Under the pieces are notes generated by a model. The model did not search any database. It saw only the letters and a list, made by a program, of their open reading frames with translations, and was not told the DNA's origin. 64,000 nucleotides of DNA. Origin: Periplaneta americana. Lineage: Eukaryota > Arthropoda > Insecta > Blattodea > Blattidae. The stretch is taken from assembly GCF_040183065.1 (NCBI RefSeq), contig NC_091124.1, forward strand, positions 66,933,501-66,997,500, given 5' to 3'. This document shows positions 22,196 to 31,896 of the stretch, piece after piece (the first letter of the stretch is position 1; each line of letters begins with the position of its first letter). Both the position numbers and the translations under genes were made by a program.

Positions 22196-22625
22196 AACAA
22201 ATAAATTCTCGAATTTAAATGCATGTCGATTGTTTCTGAACAATGTTTTCTATTGTGAAAATGTTCGTTCCACATAACTATAACAAATAAATTCTCGAAT
22301 TTAAATGCATGTCGATTGTTTCTGAACAATGTTTTCTATTGCGAAAATGTTCGTTCCGCATAAATATAACAAATAAATTCTCGAATTTAAATGCATGTCG
22401 ATTGTTTCTGAACAATGTTTTATATTGCGAAAATGTTCGTTCCGCATAACTATAACAAATAAATTCTCGAATTTAAATGCATGTCGATTGTTTCTGAACA
22501 ATGTTTTCTATTGCGAAAATGTTCGTTCCGCATAACTATAACAAATAAATTCTCGAATTTAAATGCATATCGATTGTTTCTGAACAATGTTTTCTATTGT
22601 GAAAAATGTTCGTTCCACGTCAGAG
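22196..22625. repeat. tandem repeat, 86-bp unit, 5 copies
   Basis: Units start at 22196, 22282, 22368, 22454 and 22540 with AACAAATAAATTCTCGAATT, exactly 86 bp apart. Copies differ by a few substitutions (for example TTGTGAAAATG or TTGCGAAAATG). Each unit holds the near-palindrome AATTTAAATGCAT. The frames read on the minus strand (MFRNNRHAFKFENLF repeated) are by-products. Confidence 0.97.
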
Positions 22626-23180
22626 GACACTAGCCTTGGAAATTAAAAGAGCGGGAGGTCACAAACATTCACACACTTGCAATTTTACATACCGGTAGAG
22701 TTTTATGTCCACTGTTTTTTATTATTTAATTTTTTATTTTAGCATTTGTAAGCAACTTTTGAACATGATACTCAGTTCAGTTTTTTGTAAAAGACTGCAC
22801 CTCTTTCGGATTTATCCGTGTCGCTCATTAGCATGAAATTACAATGTTCTGTATAGGTTTAGATGTGTTTTCTTTGCCTCAGACTTCAAAAGAATTCACC
22901 CTCCCATGTAATCATAGGACATTCAGCGCTTCTGTATTCCGTAGATTTGAAAGTTAGCATTATTTTGAGAGTCTGTTTGTTGGCAAATAAATGACATTAT
23001 TCATTGCTTAATTCACTTTTCCTAGAAGTGACCTTCTTCCCCTTTGTATCTTTCATATTTTTACAGTCTGTTTATTGAGACGATGTATATTTCATCGCAC
23101 GTTTTGATGATAAGATACGTAGTCTACTTTCTTCCTCACTAAAACTTAACAACATTATGAACTACACGCCGACCTTGTTC
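22626..23180. other. no recognisable gene
   Basis: AT-rich sequence with no motif or open frame of note. Confidence 0.4.
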
Positions 23181-23183
23181 CCG

Positions 23184-23352
23184 TATCGTTGGCCTTCTAT
23201 GCTCGAGGTTGCGGGTTCGATTCCGGCAGAGGTCGATGGCATTTAAGTATGCTTAAATGGGACAGGCTCATGTCAGGCTCCTGCGGAACAAAATTCCGGC
23301 ACACCGGCGACACTGATATAACCTCTGCAGTTGCGAGCATCGTTAAATAAAC
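23184..23352 (+). repeat. SINE family A, internally deleted
   Basis: Head has TTCTATGCTCGAGGTTGCGG and box B GGTTCGATTCCGGC. The body has CTTAAATGGGACAGGCTCAT and ends GCATCGTTAAATAAACCAC. About 25 bp present in other copies (between CATGTCAG and CTCCTGCGG) are missing, and the box-A segment is partial. Confidence 0.88.
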
Positions 23353-23770
23353 CACAATTCTTTTTATAAAACCTAAAGTTTTATCTACTGTGTCGCATTA
23401 ACTTGTGAGAAAATACTCCCATGAATAGTACGGCACGGAGAACTTCTGTAAACCGAAATAGATTTCGTACTAATAGAAACTGATGCAATACGACATTTCG
23501 AAATGGGATTGTGTGAAGATGTAAAAGTAATTTCCATTCCTTCTTAATCTATTATAAGTAGGCAGCTGACATCAGACTTGACGGTTTAAAAGTTTGCTGT
23601 CGAACGGAAATGTGCAGCAGATTGAAGACGTACTGTAACAGAATGAATAAATCGGTCTGAGAAATGCTTGTAATCGATGGAAACGCGGCCTGACGCCGAC
23701 CAAGAGGAACGGAACAGGGTGCCCGGAAAGGACAGACTTAGAGAATGACAGGGTGGCTACACAGAGCAAA

Positions 23771-23925
23771 CCCCTGCGGTGGCTGAACAGTCAGAGCTTC
23801 AGACTGTCACGTAGACGGTCCGGATTCGAGTCTCGGTCAGGCTTGAGATTTTTCATTGAAAATTCCATAGAGACACTTGTGGCGGGCAAAATCGCTGTCG
23901 GAGTTTTCCCCTTTTCCACATATTA
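23771..23925 (+). repeat. tRNA-headed SINE, interrupted by a Harbinger element
   Basis: Head CTGCGGTGGCTGAACAGTCA (box A region) and CGGATTCGAGTCTCGGTC (box B region). The body runs to CCCCTTTTCCACATATTA and resumes after the insertion as TTAGGCATCTACACCAGTGA at 24960. The SINE therefore predates the Harbinger insertion. Confidence 0.65.
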
Positions 23926-24959
23926 GGCCCGTAACACACTTGCACAGTTTTCGCCAGCGAGAAATGTGTTGCGAAAAAAAAAATAAAAAAATTGATAACA
24001 TGGATTCAAATGGACGTCCATACACTGGAAGAGATTCTATCGCTGGAATCGGTAGCGCAGCGAATTTTCTTGACACATTTATCAAAGATGTTTGACATTT
24101 ATACTCTTTACGACGATTGAATGTAGAAAAAGATATCACAGGTGGCGATGAATTGTATTGTTTTTATTTGAAAATGAGGAAAGATGGCTGATAATTGCAG
24201 TCAGGAACTTATCGAACTTGTACAATATCACCCGTAGGCCTATTTATATGATACACGGGATGAAAACTATAAAAGCACGAAACTTAAAGAAGAAATCTGG
24301 AGACAAATATCAGATTATCTGAAAATAAATAGGGCTATATTTTATTTTGATGAGATTTAATAGTATTCATTAAACATTTGAAGTAATGTATCTACATGTC
24401 TTAACAGTTTACATTTTAATCAGAATATAGCAAAGAATTCTCTATCAGATCATGAATAGCAAAAAAAAAAAAAAAATTGTGGTCCATTGAACCTGAAATA
24501 ACGCCTAAACGTGTCATCATTCAAATCGAAACCAGTGTCCCAAACTCGCCCTTATTTTCGCAAGATACAATGTGATTTTCAGATATTTCTGGCTTTAATT
24601 TTAGGCCTACTTCTTCTTTTCATGAACAAAGTATATTCATGTAACTCCATTTCCTCATCATCTGAATACTAAGAATTCAACATAGCGTTCGTACGTAATT
24701 TGTAAAGTACGCCAATATACTTACAGGTTATATATTCAAGTACGACAATATACGTAAATACATAACCTATAACATTTCCCCCAACGAGTCTTTACTATAA
24801 TCAGATAAATGCTTTCTGCATGAAGGCAGTGCCTAGATGATCATAGCGAGGTGTGATCTGTGATAGCGAGAACTCGCCAAGTGTGTGGAGGAAGGCTCTT
24901 CGCCTCTTTCTCGCAACACATTTCTCGCTAGCGAAAACTCTTCAAGTGTATTACGGGCC
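23926..24959 (+). mobile_element. PIF/Harbinger-type element, 1.03 kb, TTA target duplication
   Basis: Left end GGCCCGTAACACACTTGCAC and right end (reverse complement) GGCCCGTAATACACTTGAAG. Similarity extends about 50 bp inward through TTTTCGCYAGCGAGAAATG and TGTTGCGA. It is flanked by TTA at 23923-23925 and 24960-24962, the 3-bp duplication typical of PIF/Harbinger. The only recognisable coding part is a MADF domain; no DDE nuclease was seen, so it is non-autonomous. Confidence 0.88.
24187..24347 (+). pseudogene. MADF-domain (Harbinger DNA-binding protein) fragment
   Basis: Frame begins MADNCSQELIELVQYHP, meets a TAG, then continues in the same phase with YLYDTRDENYKSTKLKEEIW and RQISDYLK. 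The order LIxLVxxHPxLYDxxxxxYK...Exx W is the N-terminal part of a MADF domain, which in Harbinger elements is encoded by the separate Myb/SANT-like DNA-binding protein. The stop sits in an apparent 6-bp insertion, TAGGCC, that makes the octamer TAGGCCTA. Only about 50 residues remain; the rest of the domain is gone. Confidence 0.7.
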
Positions 24960-24990
24960 TTAGGCATCTACACCAGTGATGTCAAAGCAA

Positions 24991-26160
24991 GCGCATTTTA
25001 CTGACCTTGACGTCGTCCGTGGGCATTAATCGCTAGGTATGAAAGGAGGAAGGATAATGGATATAAATAAGCAGCCTGTGAGATTGAGAAAATAGTGGTG
25101 TACAAACGTCAAGCGAAACATTAAATGTTATGTCGTTATTTTTATATGACTCCTTTCTGTTTCATATTTTCCATATTGTCTGCAAAACAAAAATACTAAC
25201 ACCAATTTCTTAATATTCCAGTTGTGTTTTAAACGTTAATAACATAACAAAGAGTAAAGAAGGAATATTGACATAAATTCCAGAGCAGTAAACTATATTG
25301 TAGTAAGTGAATGAAACACATCATTCATAAAAAATGTGATATCCCAAAAAAAGAGACCGAGTATGACATGATAAGTTGGAATTGATATTGCTGGTATTTT
25401 AGCCTTATAAAGGTAATCAATAAACTAATGAAAACAATATTATAGTACAAAGCAAATTTACCTACGTATATGTTTTAACTGTAACTAATATTACATATCA
25501 AAACTCTTATCACATGATGCTTTAAAGGTTATATTGGTACTCAACTTCCTATCATCAGAATATTAAATTATTTTCTCGAAATCTACTGAAGTTATAGAGC
25601 GGACGTCTTTACCAACACATGAGTACATATATTTTGTTTATGACGTAACAGTAGTTGCTTTGTTAATTCATTTCCTTACAAACATTTTCCATGCGAATAT
25701 TTTCAAAATTTTTAATACACTATCTTCAGTATTACGTATTTACGATATATTAGATTTACGAAAACACTGTTTCAATACCCGTAAGGCTACTAAGTAAACA
25801 TACGTGAAATTTTCACTTTTCTCTAAAAAGTTAAGAAAATACTCCTTTTGAATAAAAAAAACACGCTTGTGAAAAATGAGCATTAAAATTAAAAGTTACA
25901 TTCTTATAATGCACTTATAGTTTTCAGACAAATCTAAAAATTAACATGGATACAGTTTTAATAAGTTCTCTTCCCTTTATCCATTGAATCAATGTTGACC
26001 ATCCCTGTATATAGCTCGACCAAGCGGCATATACTACCTCTTTCATCTGTCTTTTTCCTTTCAGCTGTAAAGCTCTCAGGCTCCTCTGAGCTCTAAAGCG
26101 TGCGCTTGCGCCTGTGGGCATCAGTTGACATGACTGATCTACAGCATTACATCAATAACT
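24991..26160. other. no recognisable gene
   Basis: AT-rich, no motif seen. Minus-strand frames near 25924-26121 are not recognised. Confidence 0.4.
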
Positions 26161-26164
26161 TTCA

Positions 26165-26385
26165 TTTGGTCATTCCATAGCATTCGCCGAAAGCTGGCTG
26201 AAGATGCACGGAGGGGGCTGGCATAGGGACGAGTGGTTTTTCCTGTTCGAAACTGGGTACGCAGAGAACCTTGTGTAGTCAGCCAGTGTGGATTTGGAAA
26301 TGCGCCTAGCTTGAGGGCTAGCGCAACAGATCTTGAAAGGTCGCATTGCTGGGTCATAGTGACAGTTGGTGCTATAATGGGATCA
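26165..26385 (+). repeat. SINE family B body, 5'-truncated
   Basis: Contains CATTCCATAGCATTCGCCGA, GGCATAGGGACGAGTGG, AGAACCTTGTGTAGTCAGCC and GGAAATGCGCCTAGCTTGAG in the same order as the full copy at 29697-30030. The tRNA head is missing. Minus-strand frames over it are shadows. Confidence 0.8.
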
Positions 26386-27440
26386 TGACACTGACTGTAA
26401 CGCGGCTGAAGAAAATATAATCTAGTAATATTTACTCTTACACATGCACTCATCCTAGTACACGACATAACTCTTCACAGGTACACATTATGCATAACGT
26501 GGCCCGCCGAAGTGGTGTGCAACTTGAAAATTGGTCACAGTCCTGCCATCTATCCGCAATATGCGGAATCCGAATCACGCAAATGAAGTGGATAGATAGT
26601 AGATACACACATACATACACACACACATACTTTGTACATGAAATACAGGATGCCTGACTCAAGCCGTTCATAAATTGTTTTAGGCATCACGCACAACACG
26701 ACTAGGGATAGACACTTATCGTCGTTGAAATTCTCTTACCCGCAGCGCTTGTATTTTAGTTTTATTAATGATTGAAAACAGCTAAACTAATAAACAGAAA
26801 TAAAAGGGTTGACTGATTAATACTGTCTTCCTCCGACGAGTTTAGCGCTGCGACCTGAGGTATTCTTGCCATCGGTGCGGGAGGGTTGCAGGTAGATCCT
26901 TTTGTTGCTACAGCCAAGCCGAGCCGAGCGGAGTGGGAAGTATTAATCGTCCAAAAATATGTAGTCTTTAGTTTGTAGTAGAGTGTGAATATTTCATATA
27001 CATGTTTACCTAGGTCTATATGGTTTTATTAATATATTAAACATATTGTTGCAATTTTTGCTCAAACATCTCACTGATGTTAGCTATGTTAATCTTATAT
27101 GAATTACTCACTATTGAAAGTCATTTTTAAGGAAACATGCTGTGGAAAGGTTTTTGGTTTTATTCTATTGGAATTTTGGAATATGTGTGATTTGTATCGT
27201 GGAAAACAGATTCCTATAATGTTATGCGAAAATCATGTGTTGGTAATATCTTAAAATACAAATCAAGTAGTTTTACTTCTCAAGTGAGTTCAGCAGTAGA
27301 GTATTGTAGGGCCGCGTTTAGTAGCGACTTCTGAGAGCGGGGAAGTGGGGAAAAGAGAAGACAACCTCGTCACCTCTGTGTGCATTCTGCGGACCTCAGA
27401 TAACACTGAGTATCACCAGTACGAAAACATTACCTCCTCA
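26386..27440. other. no recognisable gene; GC-rich stretch near the right end
   Basis: A short (CA)n-rich stretch lies near 26605-26630. Sequence at 27300-27400 is GC-richer, possibly the leader of the candidate exon that follows. Nothing else recognised. Confidence 0.4.
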
Positions 27441-27456
27441 CAGTTTGTATTTAGCA

Positions 27457-27705
27457 ATGGAGCAACTAAGATCAACTCGACGGCGTGGCCAAGTAATACA
27501 TAGTAGAGAGAGGAAGATTATAAAGAATATAATAGAATGTTGCGACGAAGAGGCTCGAAACAAGAGGCTAATCGCTCCCCTAAGGCAGGCTATATCCAGA
27601 GCTGCTAAATACGCCGGCGTTAGTAATGCAAATGTCATAAGAATCCGGAAAATGGCTAGCGAGCGACCAGATGACATTGAAACAATTCCAGGTAAAAAGA
27701 GTTAA
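27457..27705 (+). CDS. candidate coding exon: basic helical protein, repeat-family or gene
   Basis: From ATG at 27457 the frame reads MEQLRSTRRRGQVIHSRERK, then IIKNIIECCDEEARN, APLRQAISRAAKYAGVSNAN and VIRIRKMASERPDDIE. The middle resembles a helix-turn-helix (AISRAAKYAGVSxxNVIRIR), a layout used at the N-terminus of insect transposase-like proteins. Near the end TCCAGGTAAAA is a good splice donor (intron from 27692), so the frame may continue after an intron. If spliced, the last residues before the stop are intronic. Codon content is richer in GC than the surroundings. No inverted ends were found around it. Confidence 0.45.
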   Translation: MEQLRSTRRRGQVIHSRERKIIKNIIECCDEEARNKRLIAPLRQAISRAAKYAGVSNANVIRIRKMASERPDDIETIPGKKS

Positions 27706-27990
27706 GACTTTATTTCTACTGTCATTACAGCTCATTGCTGTTTCATCAATAATTCGCATTATTTAAAAATAAATTTTAAGTCGTTTATTTACTTTTCCTG
27801 TAAGGAAATTTTACAATGATAGTACGCCTAATTACTCGTACTTCAGAAATTTCAGTGTTGATTTACAAGCTATTTTTCATTGAAATAATTTGTAAATTAG
27901 CTATATACTGAACACTGTAGATGGTTTTAAAAACAAATAACACCTGTCAAATTATCTGCAAAAGTGAACTGCAGATTTATATTTGAAGAC
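27706..27990. other. no recognisable gene
   Basis: AT-rich; possible intron of the preceding candidate. Confidence 0.3.

Positions 27991-27992
<2 letters not shown>

Positions 27993-28020
<28 letters not shown>
27993..28020. repeat. (ATC)n microsatellite
   Basis: Nine ATC units directly before the SINE and partly included in its target duplication. Confidence 0.9.
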
Positions 28021-28021
<1 letters not shown>

Positions 28022-28026
28022 ACAAC

Positions 28027-28252
28027 GTCGCCCTCGGTAGCGCAGTTGATATAGCGCAGGCCTTCTATGCTCGAGGTTGCGCGTTCGATCCCGGCCGAGG
28101 TCAATGGCATTTAAGTGTGTTTAAATGCGACAGGCTCATGTCAGTAGAGTTACTGGCATGTAAAAGAACTCCTGCTGGATAAAATTCCGGCACACCGGCG
28201 ACGCTATTATAATCTCTGCAGTTGCGAGCGTCGTTAAATAAACCATAATTAT
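28027..28252 (+). repeat. SINE family A, full length, 9-bp target duplication
   Basis: Head: CCTCGGTAGCGCAGTTGATA (box A) and GTTCGATCCCGGCCGAGG (box B). Body: TGCGACAGGCTCATGTCAGT and TGCAGTTGCGAGCGTCGTTA, ending AATAAACCATAATTAT. It is flanked by ATCAACAAC at 28018-28026 and 28253-28261, evidence of LINE-mediated retroposition. The best-preserved copy here. Confidence 0.92.
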
Positions 28253-28261
28253 ATCAACAAC

Positions 28262-28785
28262 AACATTGGTACTACAGCCTATTGCAAACCTTGACCGCTC
28301 CTACGTGCTCCAACATTTGTTTCTATCTTTCGCATTCCCTTTCCACCCTTGTACTTTCAGTAAGAAAGTGCCATTTTAAAATATTCAAGGTGGCCAGTCT
28401 ATGTATATATTTGTATTTTACTTACTTATTGCTTAATGTTTAATAACGTCATAAGGAATTTGTGCAGTACACACTAGTTTCGGTAATGAGCTGATGAGCA
28501 TAAATAAAAGTTTGCCACTATAGCCATAGAGAGTTGTCTTGTTATCATTTACGGAAATTCACTTCTTCTGAAGAGAGAATTTTTTTGTACGGTAGTACTA
28601 TTGTAAAATGCTGTTAAGGCGTCTCTCTTATCGCGATTATGTCATACATGTGATCAGGGGTCATTCTCAGACTTGGGAGTTCAGCTCGATACTTATCGCG
28701 GCCATACAATATATTTAAATTGATTACTTTACAAATTTAATTCAATTCTACTAATCACTAAATTTTATAGTATGATTCTTCTTTT
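28262..28785. other. no recognisable gene
   Basis: No frame or repeat recognised. Confidence 0.4.
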
Positions 28786-28789
28786 CATT

Positions 28790-28905
28790 TATATTATTGT
28801 AGTTGTATTATAATTTCTATTTTTATTTATTTATTGTATTTGTATTTCTGGTGGTGTGATGGCCTTAACTTCACCCGAATGAATAAATAAATAAATAATT
28901 TAATT
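28790..28905 (+). mobile_element. probable LINE 3' tail
   Basis: GTGGTGTGATGGCCTTAACT followed by AATAAATAAATAAATAA. A GGCCTTAACT phrase close to a TAAA-repeat tail is the usual 3' end of insect Jockey/CR1-type LINEs. No coding part remains. Confidence 0.45.
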
Positions 28906-29204
28906 ATTGATTAATTAATTTTCTACAATACTTGTAGGCCTATCTCTATCTCGCCAAAAATACATTAGAAAACTAATAGGCATACTGCTCTCGTAAATTG
29001 GGCGAATGTTTTCAGTATGATTGTACTTCCTTCCAGACTGCCGCTGTCACTGTTCCCTCCCACTCCAGTACCGCGCTAGACTAGTCGGAACAGCATTCCT
29101 CTCAGCACTAAACTCCACAGAGGATGACATTCATACTAAAGTGCGAAATAAATTAAGTGATAAGTAAAAGATTGGACACAGCATTGAATAAAGGAAGATA
29201 AGTA

Positions 29205-29597
29205 CAGTAGTGGCAAAAAAAACCGGACCGACCCTTGTAGCTGATATCAGAGCCTTGTTCAATTCAGAGCACGATAGACTGGTAACTACGACTTTCGTGG
29301 TTCGAATCTTGCCTGGGAAGAGATTTTTTTTTTTTTGTTCCTTATTCACATTTATTCCCAATACTTTTCGATTGCTGGTAAAATTCATGTTCTGGGAATA
29401 ATAAGTTAATTAAGTAGTAAAATATCGCTGCAATCGAAAAGTATTGGGAATAAATTTGAATAAGGAACAAAAAAAGTTTCCTTCCCAGGCAGGATTCTAA
29501 CCACTAAAGTCTTAGTTATCAGTCTATCGTGCTCTGGAGTGAACAAGGCTCTGAAATCAGCTACAAGGATCGGTCTGTTTTTTTTTTGCCACTACTG
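29205..29597. mobile_element. complete foldback MITE, Tc1-type ends, box-B-like arms
   Basis: A 393-bp element with ends CAGTAGTGGCAAAAAAAACC and its reverse complement, flanked by TA (29203-29204, 29598-29599). Each arm is about 170 bp and they pair almost throughout. The loop is 29376-29430. Both arms contain a tRNA-like stretch: ACTGGTAACTACGACTTTCG then GGTTCGAATC on the left, and a mutated GGTTAGAATCC on the right. TA duplication and the CAGTRGTGG terminus indicate mobilisation by a Tc1-like transposase. The half copy at 17929 derives from the right arm plus loop. Confidence 0.88.
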
Positions 29598-29696
29598 TAC
29601 ATTCAGTATCAGAATATTCTGAATAAAACTTAGTTAAACACAACAATATATTTTACACCCTACTGTGTGTAATTGATATACTGTATATTACATAAA

Positions 29697-30030
29697 TTGT
29701 CCTCTATGGTGGCTGAATGGTCGGACCTGCAGGCGGTCCAGGTTCGAGTCCTGGGCAGGTCAGGGATTTTTTATTCCGTCAACATTTCTCTATTTCGTCA
29801 CCATTCCATAGCATTCCCCGAACTCCGCGCGCGCCGGCTGGCACGGAGAGGACTGGGCTAGGGACGAGTGGCGTGGCTGCGCGAAACCTGGGTACGCGGC
29901 GAACCTTAGTGTAGTCAAACGGTTTGAGTTTGGGAATGCGCCTAGTTTGAGGATTAGCACAACAAATCGCAACAGGTCGCAGTGCTAGGTCACAGTGCCC
30001 CCTCCCGAAAATTCCATTCTATTCCAAATA
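29697..30030 (+). repeat. SINE family B, full length, ATTCC tail
   Basis: Head TGGTGGCTGAATGGTCGGAC (box A) and GTTCGAGTCCTGGGCAG (box B). The body has CATTCCATAGCATTCCCCGA, GGGCTAGGGACGAGTGG and GGGAATGCGCCTAGTTTGAG. It ends with ATTCCATTCTATTCC. Overlapping frames on both strands are not genes. It is the reference copy for 6676-6960 and 26165-26385. Confidence 0.9.
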
Positions 30031-30149
30031 CATAAATTGTACATTCCGCTATTTATAAAGGCTATTTTTTAGTTGAATTGGGCGCTTATACAAGAGACTG
30101 TGAAGTTGTTTTTCCTGCCTGCGTTAGGCACAAAATATAAGTCACGCTG

Positions 30150-30430
30150 GCATGTAACATGTTAAATACGTGTCAAGGCTCGAATGCTAGTGCGCGAGGT
30201 CTTCCGTCCAGGCGACCCGAGTTTGATCCTCGGCTAGGGCGTGATGGAATTTTTAACGGGCAAAGCAGACGTTGCGGAATGTTTTTCTTGGGGTACTTCC
30301 GTTTTCCACTATTATTTCACCAACAATCTCCACATCCCACCTATCATATTCAATATTTAAAAACAGTTGGGTGTGAAGTCCTGTGGCTAGTGCGGGTCTC
30401 CAATGCTAATATAGAAAGGACTTGAGGCTC
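30150..30430 (+). repeat. tRNA-headed SINE (family D)
   Basis: Head contains AATGCTAGTGCGCGAGGTCT (box A) and CGAGTTTGATCCTCGGCT (box B). The body includes CGGAATGTTTTTCTTGGGGT and AAGTCCTGTGGCTAGTGCGG. This is the single copy in the window. Confidence 0.6.
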
Positions 30431-31390
30431 CGGATCCTAGTGCTTATCAGGTATTCGTCTTATTAGATCGGGAGGCGGATCTGTGAGGGCTGAGGCATGA
30501 TGGCCCACCTTTCAGCGTCTGATTCACGAATGTCACTGAACGTTTTATTCCTTACTCAAATTTCTTAAGTGCAGGGTGACAATTTCAAGACTAACATTTT
30601 TCAATATGTCGTTATTGGGTCGGTTGTTACAAGAATTTTAAAATTACACCACGAATGGGAAAATTTTAGTCTGCCAAACTTGTGAAGGGAAATAATTGTA
30701 TTATGTTAACCTTATAACTAAATTACGTAAAGTAAATACTTTATTCACTCAAAACCAAAACTTTATTTTCAAAATACAGTTATAAATCTTCACACTTCAG
30801 TTATTTATCATAAGGTACATTTTAGTGCGCGACCGTTCGGCGACAAATATCATTCACAGACAGGCGAGGTAAGCACAATAAACCTCAGGCTGAGTGTAAG
30901 CCTTCGGGCACCTCCTCCGTAAAAAAGGTACACTTTATCCGAAAACACACTGTACTGGTACTATTACTCCCTTAGTTTCGAAATTTTCTCCGGGGAAAAT
31001 TCTTGTTTACGAGTAACATCTATTAAAATAAGAATCCGGCGTATACTGAAGTTAGGAGTGATTAAGAGAGTAGCCTGGAATTGGTGGAATGTAACTTTAT
31101 ATATTTGAGAAAATAAAGTGTAAGTAAATAAGCGTGTTACTCGGCAAGTTAGCTAATAAATTGCTCCTAATGAAATCTAATGAACGGTATATATAAAAGA
31201 TACTTGACAGTTCTTTTCGTAATTAAATTCAATGTAGGGTAACAAGTAAGTTACGGCTTCAGCAAGTCAATTGTTTCTGAAATTGTGAACAATAGCTTCT
31301 TGTCCTTCACATTAAACTAACTCTTTACTAGTTGCGTGGCGTTCCCTTCGCGAAATTGTATAAGCAACTTCAAACAAAATATATTTATTA
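30431..31390. other. no recognisable gene
   Basis: No motif or inverted end recognised. Confidence 0.4.
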
Positions 31391-31391
31391 C

Positions 31392-31393
<2 letters not shown>

Positions 31394-31436
<43 letters not shown>

Positions 31437-31440
31437 GTTT
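31394..31440. repeat. (TTA)n microsatellite
   Basis: Uninterrupted TTA array immediately before an interspersed repeat. Confidence 0.9.
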
Positions 31441-31697
31441 AGTCAACTGTCCAAAGACAGGTTTGAACCTAACAAGTGACACCAATAAGGCACCACGTAT
31501 GAGGCAATTAACCAAGCAGATAATGGGATAGGATTGCCAGTTCCTTTTCCCCTTCATTGCTTACATCTCTGACTAGATACTGGTACACTTACACTAATCA
31601 GACTTCAGATGCATACTAATATTGTTCTTCAACTGACACATACCTTCAAATGAGATGTTCTGTCTGATAGCAGATGTACATATCAGGTAGTAGTTCA

Positions 31698-31698
<1 letters not shown>
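31434..31698 (+). repeat. interspersed repeat family R, plus copy
   Basis: Phrases GTTTAGTCAACTGTCC, GACACCAATAAGGCACCA and GATAATGGGATAGGATTGCC recur at 47985-48105 and 50905-51020 on the other strand. No coding potential and no pol III boxes seen; class unknown. Confidence 0.75.

Positions 31699-31762
<64 letters not shown>
31699..31762. repeat. (TTA)n microsatellite
   Basis: About 21 TTA units closing repeat family R on its right. Confidence 0.9.
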
Positions 31763-31763
<1 letters not shown>

Positions 31764-31896
31764 GTACAATTCTTTTTCATATAATACTACACTTTTCTTC
31801 AGTCATGCATAGTTCCAATGTTTTTAAACCTTGGCTTATTATTCATTTTCGCACGATGTAACTACGTTTCAGTACTTACGCATATATTGTTGACAT

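Noticed and set aside
22147..22501. Minus-strand frames with repeated MFRNNRHAFKFENLF
   Set aside because: They arise from the 86-bp tandem repeat. 86 is not a multiple of three, so no protein repeat is conserved.
29697..29763. tRNA-like sequence with box A and box B
   Set aside because: It continues directly into a SINE body repeated elsewhere, so it is a SINE head. The same applies at 28027, 39627 and 40072.
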